Assembly: GCA_947630715.1 (NCBI GenBank)
Contig: CANRIP010000007.1
Coordinates: 1-64,000 of the forward strand
Reading direction: 5' to 3'
DNA: 64,000 nt
Source: an uncultured Acetatifactor sp.
GTDB taxonomy: Bacteria; Bacillota; Clostridia; Lachnospirales; Lachnospiraceae
Part shown: in pieces, positions 51,055 to 61,683 of the stretch
Numbering within the stretch: position 1 is the stretch's first letter
Layout of the letters: every line of letters begins with the position of its first letter
Notes under the pieces: model-generated
Database searches by the model: none
Told to the model about the DNA's origin: nothing
What the model saw: only the letters and a program-made list of their open reading frames with translations
Position numbers and translations under genes: made by a program

Positions 51055-51736
51055 TGAAGTCCCCTCCCAGCAGTTTCAGCCTGCCTTCCTTCATCAGTCT
51101 CAGATAATCCAGGGGCGTTTTGATGGGTTCCTCCGTCTCCACGCCGCTGCCGAACAGGCCGGACAGATGGTGGCTGTCCGATCCCGCCGTCACGGGCAGG
51201 TGGAACATTCCGGCATAAAGGGCGGCTCTCTCATTCATCCAGGGTTCCTTAAGATGCGCGCCGTTTACCGTCTCCACGCCGTCCACATCCCTGGGAAAGA
51301 GGCTGATATGGCTGATGTAATCCCGCTCCCGGAAGGGGTGGGCCTGGACGATGAAACCGCCGTCCTTTCGCATACAGGCAAAGGCCTCCCTGGGATCCCA
51401 CCGGTCGATATCCTCATGATCTTCCAGCCACTTCCGATCCAGGGCATAGACCAGAAAGTCCGCTCCCTGATACCCGTACTCAAACCCGAAGAACACATCC
51501 AGCCCTATTTTCCTGCCCTCCTGCAAAGCGTCCTCATATCCCCGGCAGAACAGCTCCACCCTTTCCTTCCAGGGCAGATCACGGCTCACCGTGGTATTTC
51601 CGTTAAAGAAATGATCCGTCACAAAAATGCCCGTATATCCCTTTTCCTTGTGGGCTCTCGCCATCTGGGCCCCCGTGGCGGAGGCGCATCTGCTGCCCTG
51701 AGCCGTGTGCAGATGGGTTTCATATCTGTATGCCAT
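51047..51736 (-). CDS. PHP-domain metal-dependent phosphoesterase
   Basis: The 229-residue protein keeps the PHP metal motifs ETHLHT (6-11), FVTDHFFNG, IVQAHPFR and the late GSDSHH. It should be a soluble phosphoesterase of the histidinol-phosphatase/RNase AM superfamily; the substrate cannot be told from sequence. It lies between valS and folC, overlapping folC by 8 bp. Confidence 0.85.
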   Translation of the reverse strand: MAYRYETHLHTAQGSRCASATGAQMARAHKEKGYTGIFVTDHFFNGNTTVSRDLPWKERVELFCRGYEDALQEGRKIGLDVFFGFEYGYQGADFLVYALDRKWLEDHEDIDRWDPREAFACMRKDGGFIVQAHPFRERDYISHISLFPRDVDGVETVNGAHLKEPWMNERAALYAGMFHLPVTAGSDSHHLSGLFGSGVETEEPIKTPLDYLRLMKEGRLKLLGGDFIA

Positions 51737-51750
51737 GACCTTACCCCGCT

Positions 51751-54411
51751 TTATTGTAGCTGCTCCAGACGCTGCTTGACCTGTTCCATCATCTGCGTGT
51801 ACTTTGTCAGCTTTGCCCTTTCCTCGGCGATTTTCGTTTCCGGCGCCCTGGAGAGGAATTTTTCGTTGGACAGCATACCGTTTACCCGATCCAGTTCACC
51901 CTCCAGCCGTTTCCGCTCCTTGAGCAGACGTTCCTTTTCGGCGGCCACGTCGATCAATTCCGCCAGGGGAATGTAAAGCGTAGCCCCGGGAATCACAACG
52001 GACACGGCGTCTTTGGCGATGCCGTCCTTGTCCTTTTGCAGCGCCACGTCGCTGGCGCCGGCCAGGGAGGCAAAAAACAGCCTGCCTTCCTCGAAGGTTT
52101 TTAAAATGTCCTCCTGGCTGCTGACCACGATCACCGCCGCTTTTCTGCCGGGAGCCACATTCCTTTCGCTCCGGATATTCCGGATGCCCCGGACGGCCTC
52201 CTTGATGATCTCAATCGCCTTTTCTTCCTCCGCAAAGTTCCTGTCCTCCCGGTACCCGGGCCAGGAGCTGATCATAATGGATTCCTCCTGGCTCTGGATC
52301 GTACAGAAAATTTCCTCTGTGATAAAAGGCATATACGGATGCAGGAGCTTCAGCGCGTCGATCAGGACCGTTTTTAAAGTCCAGAGGGCCGCGTTCTGGC
52401 TGACCGCGTCGTCGGTGGTGTAGAGGCGGGGCTTTACCATTTCGATATACCAGTCGCAGAATTCGTCCCAGATAAAGTCGTACACCTTCTGCACCGCGAT
52501 TCCCAACTCAAAGTTCTCCATGTTGTCGGTGACGTCCTTCACCAGAGTGTTCAGCTTGGACAGAATCCACCGGTCCGCCGGCATCAGATCCCCGGACTTA
52601 GGCTCGCTGATCTGCTTTCCTTCCATATTCATCAAAATGAACCGGGAGGCGTTCCACACCTTGTTGGCAAAGTTGCGGCTGTTTTCCACCCGCTCATAGT
52701 AAAAACGCATATCGTTGCCGGGAGCGTTCCCGGTGATCAGGGTCAGCCGCAGAGCGTCCGCGCCGTATTGGTCTATGATGTCCAGGGGATCGATGCCGTT
52801 TCCCAGGGATTTGGACATTTTCCGGCCCATGCTGTCCCGCACCAGCCCGTGGAACAAAACGGTGTGGAAGGGTTTCTTCCCCATATGCTCATACCCGGAG
52901 AAGATCATCCGGATCACCCAGAAGAAAATAATATCGTAGCCCGTTACCAGGACATCCGTGGGATAAAAATAGTCCAGATCCTCCGTCTTCTCCGGCCAGC
53001 CCAGCGTTTCAAAGGGCCACAGGGCCGAGGAAAACCAGGTGTCCAGCGTGTCGGGATCCTGGGTCAGATGAGTGCAGCCGCACTTTGGACACTGTTTCGG
53101 CATCTCCCGGGCCACAACCACTTCCCCGCATTCGTTACAGTAATAGGCGGGAATTCTGTGCCCCCACCAGAGCTGTCTGCTGATGCACCAGTCCCTGATA
53201 TTGTCCGTCCAGTTAAAGTAAATTTTTTCCATCCGCTGAGGGATCAGCCGGATCTCGCCCTTTTTCACCGCCTCCACGGCCGGCTGAATCAGTTGATCCA
53301 TCTTCACGAACCACTGTTCCTTGACCATGGGTTCGATGGTGGTATGGCACCGGTCATGGGTTCCCACATTGTGGGAGTAGTCCTCGATTTTCACCAGCAG
53401 TCCCTGACGGTCCAGCTCCTTCACAATGGCCTCTCTGGCCTGATAACGGTCCATGCCCGCGTAGGCCCCGCCGTTTTCGTTGATGGTGGCGTCATCGTTC
53501 AGGATATTGATCACCGGAAGCTGATGGCGCTTTCCCACCTCGAAGTCGTTGGGATCGTGGGCGGGGGTAATCTTCACCACGCCGGTCCCGAATTCCCGAT
53601 CCACATAGGAGTCGGTGACAATGGGGATCACCCGGTTTACAATAGGCAGCATCACGCTCTTTCCCACAAGATGGGCGTAACGCTCATCCTCCGGATGAAT
53701 GGCCACGGCGGTATCGCCCAGCATGGTTTCCGGCCGGGTGGTGGCAAACGTAAGGAATTCGCTTTGGCTGGGAGTGCCGTCCTCCTGCATCACCGGGTAC
53801 TTGATATGCCAGAGATGCCCCGCCTGCTCCTGATATTCCACCTCCGCGTCGGAGATGGAGGTATTGCACACCGGGCACCAGTTGACGATGCGGGAGCCCC
53901 TGTATATATACCCCTTTTGGTGCATCTTCACAAAGACTTCCGTAACCGCCTTGTTGCAGCCCTCGTCCATAGTGAAACGCTCTCTGTCCCAGTCGCAGGA
54001 GGATCCCATCTTCTTTAACTGGGAGATGATCCGCCCGCCGTACTCCTTTTTCCAGTCCCACGCCCTCTCCAGGAATTTCTCCCGGCCCAGGTCATTTTTA
54101 TCAATGCCTTCTTCCTTCAGCTTTTCAATGATCTTCACCTCGGTGGCGATGGAGGCGTGATCCGTCCCGGGCTGCCAGAGCGCGTTATAGCCCTGCATCC
54201 GCTTAAAGCGGATGAGAATATCCTGCATGGTGTTGTCCAGCGCGTGGCCCATGTGAAGCTGCCCGGTGATATTGGGGGGCGGAATCACAATGGTGAAGGG
54301 GGTTTTGGAGGGATCCACCTTTGCGTGAAAATACTTTTTTTCCAGCCATTTCTGATAAATCCGATCCTCTATGCCCTTGGGATCGTAGGTTTTTGCCAGT
54401 TCCTTGCTCAT
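51751..54411 (-). CDS. valS: Valyl-tRNA synthetase
   Basis: This class I synthetase of 886 residues charges tRNA-Val. It has HMGH (53-56, the HIGH motif) within [17 protein letters not shown], an editing domain, CysX4-type knuckles around CNECGEVV and CPKCGC, KMSKS at about 530, an anticodon-binding domain and a C-terminal coiled coil. I start at ATG 54411, which has AGGAG upstream. The frame continues to 54582 but that part is the T-box terminator and an iterated leader sequence. It is under T-box control. Confidence 0.97.
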   Translation of the reverse strand: MSKELAKTYDPKGIEDRIYQKWLEKKYFHAKVDPSKTPFTIVIPPPNITGQLHMGHALDNTMQDILIRFKRMQGYNALWQPGTDHASIATEVKIIEKLKEEGIDKNDLGREKFLERAWDWKKEYGGRIISQLKKMGSSCDWDRERFTMDEGCNKAVTEVFVKMHQKGYIYRGSRIVNWCPVCNTSISDAEVEYQEQAGHLWHIKYPVMQEDGTPSQSEFLTFATTRPETMLGDTAVAIHPEDERYAHLVGKSVMLPIVNRVIPIVTDSYVDREFGTGVVKITPAHDPNDFEVGKRHQLPVINILNDDATINENGGAYAGMDRYQAREAIVKELDRQGLLVKIEDYSHNVGTHDRCHTTIEPMVKEQWFVKMDQLIQPAVEAVKKGEIRLIPQRMEKIYFNWTDNIRDWCISRQLWWGHRIPAYYCNECGEVVVAREMPKQCPKCGCTHLTQDPDTLDTWFSSALWPFETLGWPEKTEDLDYFYPTDVLVTGYDIIFFWVIRMIFSGYEHMGKKPFHTVLFHGLVRDSMGRKMSKSLGNGIDPLDIIDQYGADALRLTLITGNAPGNDMRFYYERVENSRNFANKVWNASRFILMNMEGKQISEPKSGDLMPADRWILSKLNTLVKDVTDNMENFELGIAVQKVYDFIWDEFCDWYIEMVKPRLYTTDDAVSQNAALWTLKTVLIDALKLLHPYMPFITEEIFCTIQSQEESIMISSWPGYREDRNFAEEEKAIEIIKEAVRGIRNIRSERNVAPGRKAAVIVVSSQEDILKTFEEGRLFFASLAGASDVALQKDKDGIAKDAVSVVIPGATLYIPLAELIDVAAEKERLLKERKRLEGELDRVNGMLSNEKFLSRAPETKIAEERAKLTKYTQMMEQVKQRLEQLQ

Positions 54412-54520
54412 GTCCTGATTCTCCTTTTTTGATTGTGTCCTGATGCTCCTTTGGTTGCGTCCGGTTGCTCCTTTGATTGCGTCCTGTTTTTCTTTTGCTT
54501 GCGTCCGGTTGTTTCTTTTT
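54412..54520 (-). repeat. Iterated Shine-Dalgarno/start-region units before valS
   Basis: On the minus strand about five head-to-tail units of roughly 22 nt have the pattern AAAGGAGCAACCGGACGCA. The last one is the functional AAAAGGAGAATCAGGACATG of valS. Earlier units have GCA or ACA where the functional copy has ATG, and progressively fewer G in the Shine-Dalgarno. The translation-start region therefore appears to have been tandemly copied upstream of itself. Confidence 0.75.
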
Positions 54521-54548
54521 GGATTGTGCGTGTGCAGGAAAGGGGATG

Positions 54549-54840
54549 AAAAAAGCCCTCCGCCGATGTTTTCCACCGGCAAAGGGCGTCATAGACGCGG
54601 TACCACCTTTGTTCGCTGCCCGCTGGAAACGGGCGGCCTTACGGGACTTCCTGCAAAGTCCTATCCGATAACGGGGATAGTCCGTGAGAACCTACTGCTT
54701 TCAGCCCTCCGGCTCGGAAACTACCTTCCGCATCCCTTCCTCCAAGCGGCCTTTCAGCGCACACAGGCAGCCGCTCTCTCTGTTCAGGGGTGATGCGTAC
54801 TCCTTTTCGTCACAGCCTTTACTACATCTTTCTTTGATGT
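54549..54840 (-). promoter_or_regulatory. T-box riboswitch of valS with terminator
   Basis: The leader contains the conserved T-box AAAGGTGGTACCGCG (about 54596-54610) that forms the antiterminator with uncharged tRNA. An intrinsic terminator follows (stem GCCCTTTGCC with GGCGGAGGGC and six U, 54549-54587). The upstream part (to about 54805) has a GAGAGAGCGG motif and a CGCATC/GATGCG stem consistent with Stem I. A valine GUA codon in GGAAGGTAGTTTCC is a candidate specifier, but I cannot place it with certainty. High uncharged tRNA-Val should allow read-through into valS. Confidence 0.9.
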
Positions 54841-54910
54841 TTCTTTACGTTGATGCACCTTTCTTTGTGTTACATCCTTCTTTGATGCATCTTCCTTTTT
54901 TCTATGGTTG

Positions 54911-54939
54911 AATATAGTCTATCCGCGAATTCCTGTCAA
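54911..54939 (-). promoter_or_regulatory. Promoter of valS
   Basis: TTGACA (54934-54939), exactly 17 bp, TATATT (54911-54916), minus strand. The -35 box overlaps the stop codon of the GH43 gene (54936). The predicted leader is about 490 nt, long enough for the T-box plus the iterated start-region units. Confidence 0.88.
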
Positions 54940-56519
54940 GTCTTTTTTAACCGGATGGTCACATATCTGCGATCCTGCGGCAGATCTTCCTCCGGCTCCA
55001 GCGCCAGCACCGGCCGTCCCAGCGCGTTGATCTGGAGGCGGGTGATGGAGGTGTTGCGGTGATTGTCCTCCCCCGGCCTCTGGGCGTGGCAGACAAAATA
55101 CGTCTTCTGATCGTCCCCCACAAAGTAGCTGTTGTGAGCGGGGCCCTCCCGATCCCGGAACATGACGGAGGAGCTTTCCGGGCAGACGGATTTTGTCCAG
55201 TTTTCCGGGTTCAGCGGATCCTTCCCCTTCTCCAGCTCCAGAAAGCCCGCCACATAGGAATATCCGCCCGCCGCCCCGCCGGAATAGGTTAGATACAGCT
55301 TATCTCCCACAAAAAGCGAGAAGGGCCCTTCGTTGTTGACGGTGCCGGATTGGTTTTCCCAGCCGTAGAGGGGCCTTGAGAGCAGCACCGGCTCCGTTTG
55401 CAGCACCCAGGGTCTGTCCCGGTTGGTTCTGGCGATATAGAGCATGGAGCCGGAATCCGGGTTAAACCTTCTCTGGGACCAGCACAGATAATGGTTTCCG
55501 TCGATCTGAAAATGGGTCATATCCAGCGTGATTTTGCCCGGCGCAAGATCGCTGCCATCGGCCTTCACCACTCTCACCGGCTCCTCCCAGGAGCTTTGAA
55601 GGCAGGGATCCTCCCCTTTTTTCAGTTTCATCATATGGGAGTGGGGGGCCCACTGTCTGCCGCCGATGGCCAGCAGGATGTACAGCTCCCCTCCGATCCT
55701 GTGAAACTCCGGCGCCCAGAACGTTTGGATAAAATCCCGTTCCTCATCGTAGGGCAGGATCAGGGACGGCTGGTTGTCCGGCGCAAACAATCCCTCCACC
55801 GTGTCGGCTTTCCTGAGATACAGCCCCACATCCCCCGTGTTGTCGTTGGTTGCCAGAAAGTACCACTTCCCCTCATAGGGATAAATCACCGGATCCGCCC
55901 AGCCGCAGGCGCTGGGATACGGATACTGATTCTGCAGGATCTCCCCTGTGGCGCTGCTGCCGTCTTCCGAAATCTTCCATCGAACCGGTTTCCAGTCAAA
56001 GGAGCCGTCTGTATAGACCACCTTCGCCTGAAGGGCGTCAAGCTCCCCGGGATGCGCCTCCTTCGGCATCTGGATATGGGAAAACCTAAGCTTGGAAAAC
56101 CGGGCTAAAAGGGCCTGATACTCCGGCAGGGTGACGGTGAGCGTATCGCCGGCCAGCGCCGGATCAAAGGGCAGTTTTGAACGTGGGACAAGCCCCAGAT
56201 CCCGATACGTCAGAAAATCCTTTGTGCTCCAAAGGTACGCCTGTTCCGGGCACAGGGCCTCCCCCCGGGAATCCACATATTCCCCGAAAAAATAAATCTG
56301 GCCGTCCTCCCGGATCAGGCGGGGAGAAACCACTCCCCGCTCCAGGATCGTATCCTCCGGGCTGATCTGGGCCTTGGGATACAGAATGCCGTAATGATAG
56401 TTGAGAGGCTCAAAGCACCCGCCGTCCGCACTGACCGAAAAATGAATGCTGCGGGCAAGCGCGGACGGGTAGGTGCGTTCGTCAACGATGGATCGGTTAT
56501 AGACTTTCAGTAATGGCAT
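54936..56519 (-). CDS. Glycoside hydrolase family 43-like enzyme
   Basis: The 527-residue protein has the sequence texture of a five-bladed beta-propeller glycosidase of clan GH-F: SPRLIREDGQIYFFGEY, GWADPVIYPYEGKWYFLAT (a GH43-type Asp segment), FWAPEFHRIGGELYIL with a likely catalytic Glu, and NNEGPFSLFVGDKLYLTYSGG. It may act as beta-xylosidase or alpha-arabinofuranosidase. There is no signal peptide, so it should act in the cytoplasm. It is the last of four xylan-related genes; family assignment is firmer than substrate. Confidence 0.8.
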   Translation of the reverse strand: MPLLKVYNRSIVDERTYPSALARSIHFSVSADGGCFEPLNYHYGILYPKAQISPEDTILERGVVSPRLIREDGQIYFFGEYVDSRGEALCPEQAYLWSTKDFLTYRDLGLVPRSKLPFDPALAGDTLTVTLPEYQALLARFSKLRFSHIQMPKEAHPGELDALQAKVVYTDGSFDWKPVRWKISEDGSSATGEILQNQYPYPSACGWADPVIYPYEGKWYFLATNDNTGDVGLYLRKADTVEGLFAPDNQPSLILPYDEERDFIQTFWAPEFHRIGGELYILLAIGGRQWAPHSHMMKLKKGEDPCLQSSWEEPVRVVKADGSDLAPGKITLDMTHFQIDGNHYLCWSQRRFNPDSGSMLYIARTNRDRPWVLQTEPVLLSRPLYGWENQSGTVNNEGPFSLFVGDKLYLTYSGGAAGGYSYVAGFLELEKGKDPLNPENWTKSVCPESSSVMFRDREGPAHNSYFVGDDQKTYFVCHAQRPGEDNHRNTSITRLQINALGRPVLALEPEEDLPQDRRYVTIRLKKT

Positions 56520-56561
56520 ATTCCTTCCTCCGCTTGTTCAGGATGGGACAGTTTCCGCCGG

Positions 56562-58694
56562 TCACCGTTTCAGGGTAAACTCCAGGCATTTCGCCCCGGT
56601 CAGCTCGAAGGTTCTTTCATCCGGCTGGCCAAAGCCCACGCTGACCCGGAATTCGTCGCAGTCGATCCGTTTCTCTCCCTCCTGATCCACCACAAACAGG
56701 GCGTCCCTGTCCACGGGAACGGAAATTTTCCTGCACTCCCCGGGCATCAGCTCCACTCTGGCAAACCCGCAGAGCCTGCTGTTGGGCGTGGCGTTTGCGC
56801 TCTCCGCCCGGATATAAACCTGAACCACTTCCTGAAGGGTTCTGTCGCTGTGATTTTTCACCGACGCCTCCAAAGAGAAGGTCTGCTCACCCTCCAGCAG
56901 AATCCGGCTGTCCTGGGAGACCTCCTGTCCCTGGCAGAGAACGCTCTCCAGCCGTACCTCCCCGTAGGTGAGCCCATAGCCGAAGGGATAGAGCGGATTC
57001 CCCATAAAATACCGATAGGTCCTTCCCTGCATGGAGTAATCCTCAAAGTCGGGCAGCTCCTTGGTGTCCTGGTAAAAGGTCACAGGCAGCTTTCCGGAAG
57101 GGGAAATCCCGCCCAACAGAAGATCCGCGATCACCTTTCCCCCTCTCGCCCCGGGGTACCAGGCCTGAAGCACCGCCGCACAGTGTTCCTGGGCGTAGCG
57201 TAAATCCATGGCGCTGCCGGTCATATTGATCAAAATCACGGGTTTCCCGGTCTGCACCACCGCTTCCAAAAGCTGTCTTTGGGACTCGGGCAGGAGAAGA
57301 TCGTTTTTGTCGCCGGACGCGTAGCTGTTTCCGGTATCTCCTTCCTCGCCCTCCAGGCTTTCGTCCAGGCCCACGCAGACCACCACCACATCGCTGTGCT
57401 TTGCCACCATCTTTGCCTCGCTTAAGCGATCCGGGCCGGCGGCAAGGTTTTCCACCTTATCCCGGAACAGGTGGCAGCCCTCGGAGTAATACACTCTCAC
57501 ATCGTCTCCCACCGCATCCTGAATGCCCTCCAGAACCGTGATATATCGGGACGCGGTTCCGTGGTAATTTCCGATCAGAGCGGCCCTGCTGTTGGCGTTG
57601 GGCCCCACAACGCCTATGGTCTTTAAGTTCTCCTTCCGTAACGGCAGGATACCGTCATTCTTTAACAGCACCACCGACTCCGCCGCGGCCCTTTCCGCCA
57701 GCTCCAGATGCTCCCTGCATTCCACTCTGTCCAGCCCGATGCCGTCATACTCCGTCTCATCGAACAGCCCCAGCAGGAACCGGGTGGTAAAGAGCCGTTC
57801 CGCGGCCTGGGTGATGTCTTCCTCGGTGATCAGCCCCTGCTCATACGCCTTTAACAGATGGAGATAGGTATTGCCGCAGTTGACGTCACAGCCCGCCTTC
57901 AGCGCCATGGCGGCGGATTCCTCCGCGGTGTCCGTCACCATATGCTGGGTGTGGAAATCCCGGATGGCCCAGCAGTCGGACACAAAATGCCCCTCAAACT
58001 TCCATTCTCCCCGAAGAATTTTTTCGATCAGCGTAGTGCTGCCGCAGCAGGGCTCTCCGTTGGTTCTGTTGTACGCGCCCATGACGGCCTCCACGCCAGC
58101 CTCCTTCACCAGCTTTTCAAAGGCGGGCAGATAGGTTTCCCGCATATCCTTCTTGGACGCTTTGGCATCAAATTTGTGGCGCAGGGCCTCCGGGCCGGAA
58201 TGTACCGCAAAATGCTTGGCGCAGGCCGCGGATTTTAAGTATTTGCCGTCCCCCTGGAGGCCCTCCACAAAGGACTTTCCCAGCTCGCCGGTCAGATAGG
58301 GATCCTCGCCGTAGGTTTCGTGGCCCCTGCCCCATCTGGGATCCCGGAAGATGTTGACGTTCGGCGACCAGAAGGTAAGGCCCTTATAAATGTCCCTGTC
58401 CCCCTGCGCGCTGTACTCGTTGTATTTGGCCCGCCCTTCTTCGGCGATGGCGTCCCCCGCCTTTTTCATCAGATCGGGGTCAAACGCGGCCGCCATCCCG
58501 ATTGCCTGGGGGAAGACCGTCGCCACGCCGGCTCTCGCCACGCCGTGCAGCGCCTCGTTCCACCAGTTGTACGCCGGGACGCCCAGCCTGGGGATGGCGG
58601 GCGCGTCAAATTTAAGCTGCTCCGCCTTTTCCTCCAGCGTCATCTTTGCCACCAGTTCCTTTGCCCTCTTTCTGGCTTCTGTTCTGTCTCTCAT
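56562..58694 (-). CDS. Glycoside hydrolase family 3, probable beta-xylosidase
   Basis: The 710-residue GH3 enzyme has the N-terminal barrel (MTLEEKAEQL, DPRWGRGHETYGEDP), the nucleophile region FVSDCWAIRDF (Asp near 240), the six-stranded sandwich domain (VVLLKNDGILPL) and a C-terminal fibronectin-III-like domain. The barrel motifs resemble bacterial beta-xylosidases more than cellobiases. No signal peptide is present. GGAGG precedes the ATG at 58694. It lies between the GH115 and GH43 genes. Confidence 0.9.
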   Translation of the reverse strand: MRDRTEARKRAKELVAKMTLEEKAEQLKFDAPAIPRLGVPAYNWWNEALHGVARAGVATVFPQAIGMAAAFDPDLMKKAGDAIAEEGRAKYNEYSAQGDRDIYKGLTFWSPNVNIFRDPRWGRGHETYGEDPYLTGELGKSFVEGLQGDGKYLKSAACAKHFAVHSGPEALRHKFDAKASKKDMRETYLPAFEKLVKEAGVEAVMGAYNRTNGEPCCGSTTLIEKILRGEWKFEGHFVSDCWAIRDFHTQHMVTDTAEESAAMALKAGCDVNCGNTYLHLLKAYEQGLITEEDITQAAERLFTTRFLLGLFDETEYDGIGLDRVECREHLELAERAAAESVVLLKNDGILPLRKENLKTIGVVGPNANSRAALIGNYHGTASRYITVLEGIQDAVGDDVRVYYSEGCHLFRDKVENLAAGPDRLSEAKMVAKHSDVVVVCVGLDESLEGEEGDTGNSYASGDKNDLLLPESQRQLLEAVVQTGKPVILINMTGSAMDLRYAQEHCAAVLQAWYPGARGGKVIADLLLGGISPSGKLPVTFYQDTKELPDFEDYSMQGRTYRYFMGNPLYPFGYGLTYGEVRLESVLCQGQEVSQDSRILLEGEQTFSLEASVKNHSDRTLQEVVQVYIRAESANATPNSRLCGFARVELMPGECRKISVPVDRDALFVVDQEGEKRIDCDEFRVSVGFGQPDERTFELTGAKCLEFTLKR

Positions 58695-58729
58695 AGGATA
58701 ACCTCCAAATTGATATTTTGTTTTCGCCT

Positions 58730-61615
58730 TTACCGGGCCTGCCAGGATTCCTCAGGCCCCAGATAAGAGCTTTGCAGCGTCACGTTTTCCGGATAAATCC
58801 GCACCCGCTCCAGTACCGCTCCTGCTTCCAGCGCGCCGACCCGTAGCTGCTGTACGCCCTTTTCAAACCGCAGTTTCGTCCCCACAACCCGGATCTGATC
58901 CAGTACGCCCCGGCACCATTCGGGATCCCTTGTGTCCCCCGCGTGGAAATCACTGTCCACCAGCGTCAGGATCCTCATTCCGTCCAGCCGGTTCTCCACG
59001 GTGGCCCGCATGGGCCTTCCGTTCACCGGGGAATTGGTGGGCGCATACAAAAGCTCCACCTGATAGCAGCCGTCCTGGGGGCACCAGAATTGATAGGTGA
59101 GCGTGGGGCGTTCTTCCTGCTCCCCAAAGTCCTCCGTGCAGGGAAATACCTTCAGGCCCACGCCGTAGCGCCCGTAGCCCTCCACCGCCCGGAAAGCCCC
59201 CCGGGCCGTGTCCTGCTTTTCCGAATAATGGTCCGCGTTCATCACCACCACCCCGTTCCGGGGAAGGAAGGTTCCTTTGGGAAACGAATTCCTCTCCGGC
59301 GCCTGGGCGGTAACCGCCACCGCCACCGTCGTCTCCCCGTCGCTGACCAACAGCCGGCAGGATACGGGTTCGTCCGGCAGATTTTCCCGCAGACAGTGCA
59401 GCTCGATGCGCTGCAATAGCGTAGCCTCTCCCGACAGCGGGGAAACCTCCAGCCACTGAGGCATTTCCCCTTCCTCCGGCCGGATCTTGTACCGCACAAA
59501 CCCGATGCCGTCATTGGCCACTTCCAGGTAAACCGTCCCGCATCCGGCGCTGCAGAAATCGTCCACCCGAATCTCCGCGGGAGCGCCGTAATTTTTCACG
59601 AAAATCCTGTCATCGTCCCACCGGGAAACGCTCATTCTGGGTTTCTGCACCGGCTCCATCAGGCAGACGCAGGGATACTTGCTGCCGTCCTCGTTCCAAT
59701 GGGTAAAGCCCACATGGGGGGCAAGCTGCATCCCGTCCCATTTGCCGTCCAGGAACCGTCCCCATTCCTCTGCCAGCTCCCTGTCCTTGAGGATCGTGGC
59801 CTGGCCTTCCGGCAGGAATTGATTGGTAACGGTTCTGCCCTGCGCCGCGTAGTGATGGTTTTTGACGGCAATCAGGTGCATTTTCAGCAGATTCATGCTG
59901 GCGGACGCGGAAAAATGCACCATACTGTACCAGGCGTCCTTTTCCTGCTCCGGCAGTTCTTCCAGGATCTGGGCGGAAAGCCGCTCCACAGCCCGGGCGC
60001 GCTCCAGCATCCGATCCGCCTCCCCGTAATGGCAGGGATGGTAGATGCCGTCATTCAAAGCCTCGGGCCTGCGCAGATGGTTCAGATCAATGTAATCCGT
60101 AAACACCCGGGCAATCTTTTCCCGCAGCGGCTGCGAGGCAAGCGGAAAGCACTTCGCCGCCCACTGGTCGGTAAATTCCCGGTAACTTTGGGGATTGGAC
60201 GAGCCCCATTTGTCATAATCGTAGGCCAGCGCCATGAAATAAGTAAGGGGCACCTCATGGAACTTCAGATCGCCCACGTTGACGATCCACAGATCCCTGA
60301 CTCCGTACTCATACGCCGTGCACATCTGCTCCCAGGTTTTGGAAAGGGGTGTGGAATCCACCCATTCATAGGAAATGGGCCCTCCGTGATAATCGAAATG
60401 GTAATACATGCCGAATCCCCCGGGGCGGTTTCGCATGGACGCCTCCGGCAGAGTCCGCATATGGCCGAAATTATCCTCGCAGAGCATACAGATCACGCCG
60501 TCCAGCTCCTCCCAGTCCTTCAGCCCCGGCGTATCCTCGTCCCCGTAAAAATATGCCTCCACTTCCTTATAGAGCGCCAGCATCTGGGGCACCTTGTTAA
60601 GATCCGGATTCACATATTTCCTGATCAACTGGCGCTGCTTGCGGATAATGTCCTTTAACAGCTCCACATTCTCCCGGACCGTGGCGTTGTCCCCCAGCAT
60701 GGAGCTGTCCCGCTCCCCCCGCATGCCGATGGTGATAATGTTTTCATACTTGCCGCTTCTTTTCAGGCTGTCTTCCCAATAGTTCAAAAGCCCCTGCTCA
60801 TTGGTGTAGAAGTTCCACTGGTTTCCGTAGCGGGTTCCCTCGCCCCGAACCTTGTCCCATTCCTCGCTGGCCCTTAAACATGGCTCGTGGTGGGAATATC
60901 CCATCACCACGCCGTAAATATCCGCCAGTTCCTCGTTTCTGCCCTCCGGGCCGTCCAGGGGAAAGGACGCGGACCACATGGCGGGCCAGAGATAATTTCC
61001 CTTCATTCTGAGCAGGAATTCAAACACATGGCGGTACGCCTGGGCGTTAAACCCTCCAAAGTGGTCGTTGACCCAGTTGCCAAAGCAGGGCCATTCATCG
61101 TTGATAAAAAAGCCTCTGTACCGGACGCTGGGCTCCTTGGAGGTGCATTCGATGTCCGGCCGGATCACAGGTTCCTCCTGAACCGCGGGAGATACGTCCC
61201 CCCAATAGAGTAAAGGCGTCACCCCCAGGTACTCCGACAGCGTAAACATCCCGTAAATCGTTCCCCGCTTGTCGCTGCCGCAGATCACCAGCGCCTGGGA
61301 GACTCCCGCAAAGGGCTGCTCCACCAGGCCGATCCGGAACACCTCGCGCTTGCTTGCAAGGGAGGAGGAAACAAACTTGCCCTCTGCCTCCAGGCGTTCC
61401 AGAAGCGGGCTGCGCCCCAGGGTGGCGCACAAGATCACCCCCCGCCCAAGCTTTCCGCCCGAAAGGGCTTCTTCCGTTACAAGCTCGGGTTTTACCTTTG
61501 TCACAAGGCGGATATCCTCCGCCACAGTCTCTCCGATCAGCCTCACGCCCTCAAAGGCCGTCGTCTCCACCAGTATCGGCAGGGCCTTTCCGCCCTCCAC
61601 AAGTTTCACTTCCAT
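58730..61615 (-). CDS. GH115 xylan alpha-1,2-glucuronidase
   Basis: The 961-residue protein matches GH115: RGFFINDEWPCFGNW, FEFLLRMKGNYLWPAMWSASF, YGVVMGYSHHEPC and GMRGERDSSM are diagnostic segments of the catalytic barrel. A C-terminal beta-sandwich module follows (about 780-950). These enzymes remove (4-O-methyl)glucuronic acid from internal and terminal xylose units. There is no signal peptide. It is cotranscribed with an SGNH esterase and the GH3 and GH43 genes. Confidence 0.92.
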   Translation of the reverse strand: MEVKLVEGGKALPILVETTAFEGVRLIGETVAEDIRLVTKVKPELVTEEALSGGKLGRGVILCATLGRSPLLERLEAEGKFVSSSLASKREVFRIGLVEQPFAGVSQALVICGSDKRGTIYGMFTLSEYLGVTPLLYWGDVSPAVQEEPVIRPDIECTSKEPSVRYRGFFINDEWPCFGNWVNDHFGGFNAQAYRHVFEFLLRMKGNYLWPAMWSASFPLDGPEGRNEELADIYGVVMGYSHHEPCLRASEEWDKVRGEGTRYGNQWNFYTNEQGLLNYWEDSLKRSGKYENIITIGMRGERDSSMLGDNATVRENVELLKDIIRKQRQLIRKYVNPDLNKVPQMLALYKEVEAYFYGDEDTPGLKDWEELDGVICMLCEDNFGHMRTLPEASMRNRPGGFGMYYHFDYHGGPISYEWVDSTPLSKTWEQMCTAYEYGVRDLWIVNVGDLKFHEVPLTYFMALAYDYDKWGSSNPQSYREFTDQWAAKCFPLASQPLREKIARVFTDYIDLNHLRRPEALNDGIYHPCHYGEADRMLERARAVERLSAQILEELPEQEKDAWYSMVHFSASASMNLLKMHLIAVKNHHYAAQGRTVTNQFLPEGQATILKDRELAEEWGRFLDGKWDGMQLAPHVGFTHWNEDGSKYPCVCLMEPVQKPRMSVSRWDDDRIFVKNYGAPAEIRVDDFCSAGCGTVYLEVANDGIGFVRYKIRPEEGEMPQWLEVSPLSGEATLLQRIELHCLRENLPDEPVSCRLLVSDGETTVAVAVTAQAPERNSFPKGTFLPRNGVVVMNADHYSEKQDTARGAFRAVEGYGRYGVGLKVFPCTEDFGEQEERPTLTYQFWCPQDGCYQVELLYAPTNSPVNGRPMRATVENRLDGMRILTLVDSDFHAGDTRDPEWCRGVLDQIRVVGTKLRFEKGVQQLRVGALEAGAVLERVRIYPENVTLQSSYLGPEESWQAR

Positions 61616-61683
61616 TCTGCCTCTTTTCCGCCGCCCGCCCGGGCGGCCCCGCCTGCTTTGTCCTTATGTCCCAGGATGCCGTG

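Noticed and set aside
54412-54582. N-terminal extension of ValS
   Set aside because: The extra residues come from the T-box terminator and iterated start-region units; the family start and a Shine-Dalgarno are at 54411.
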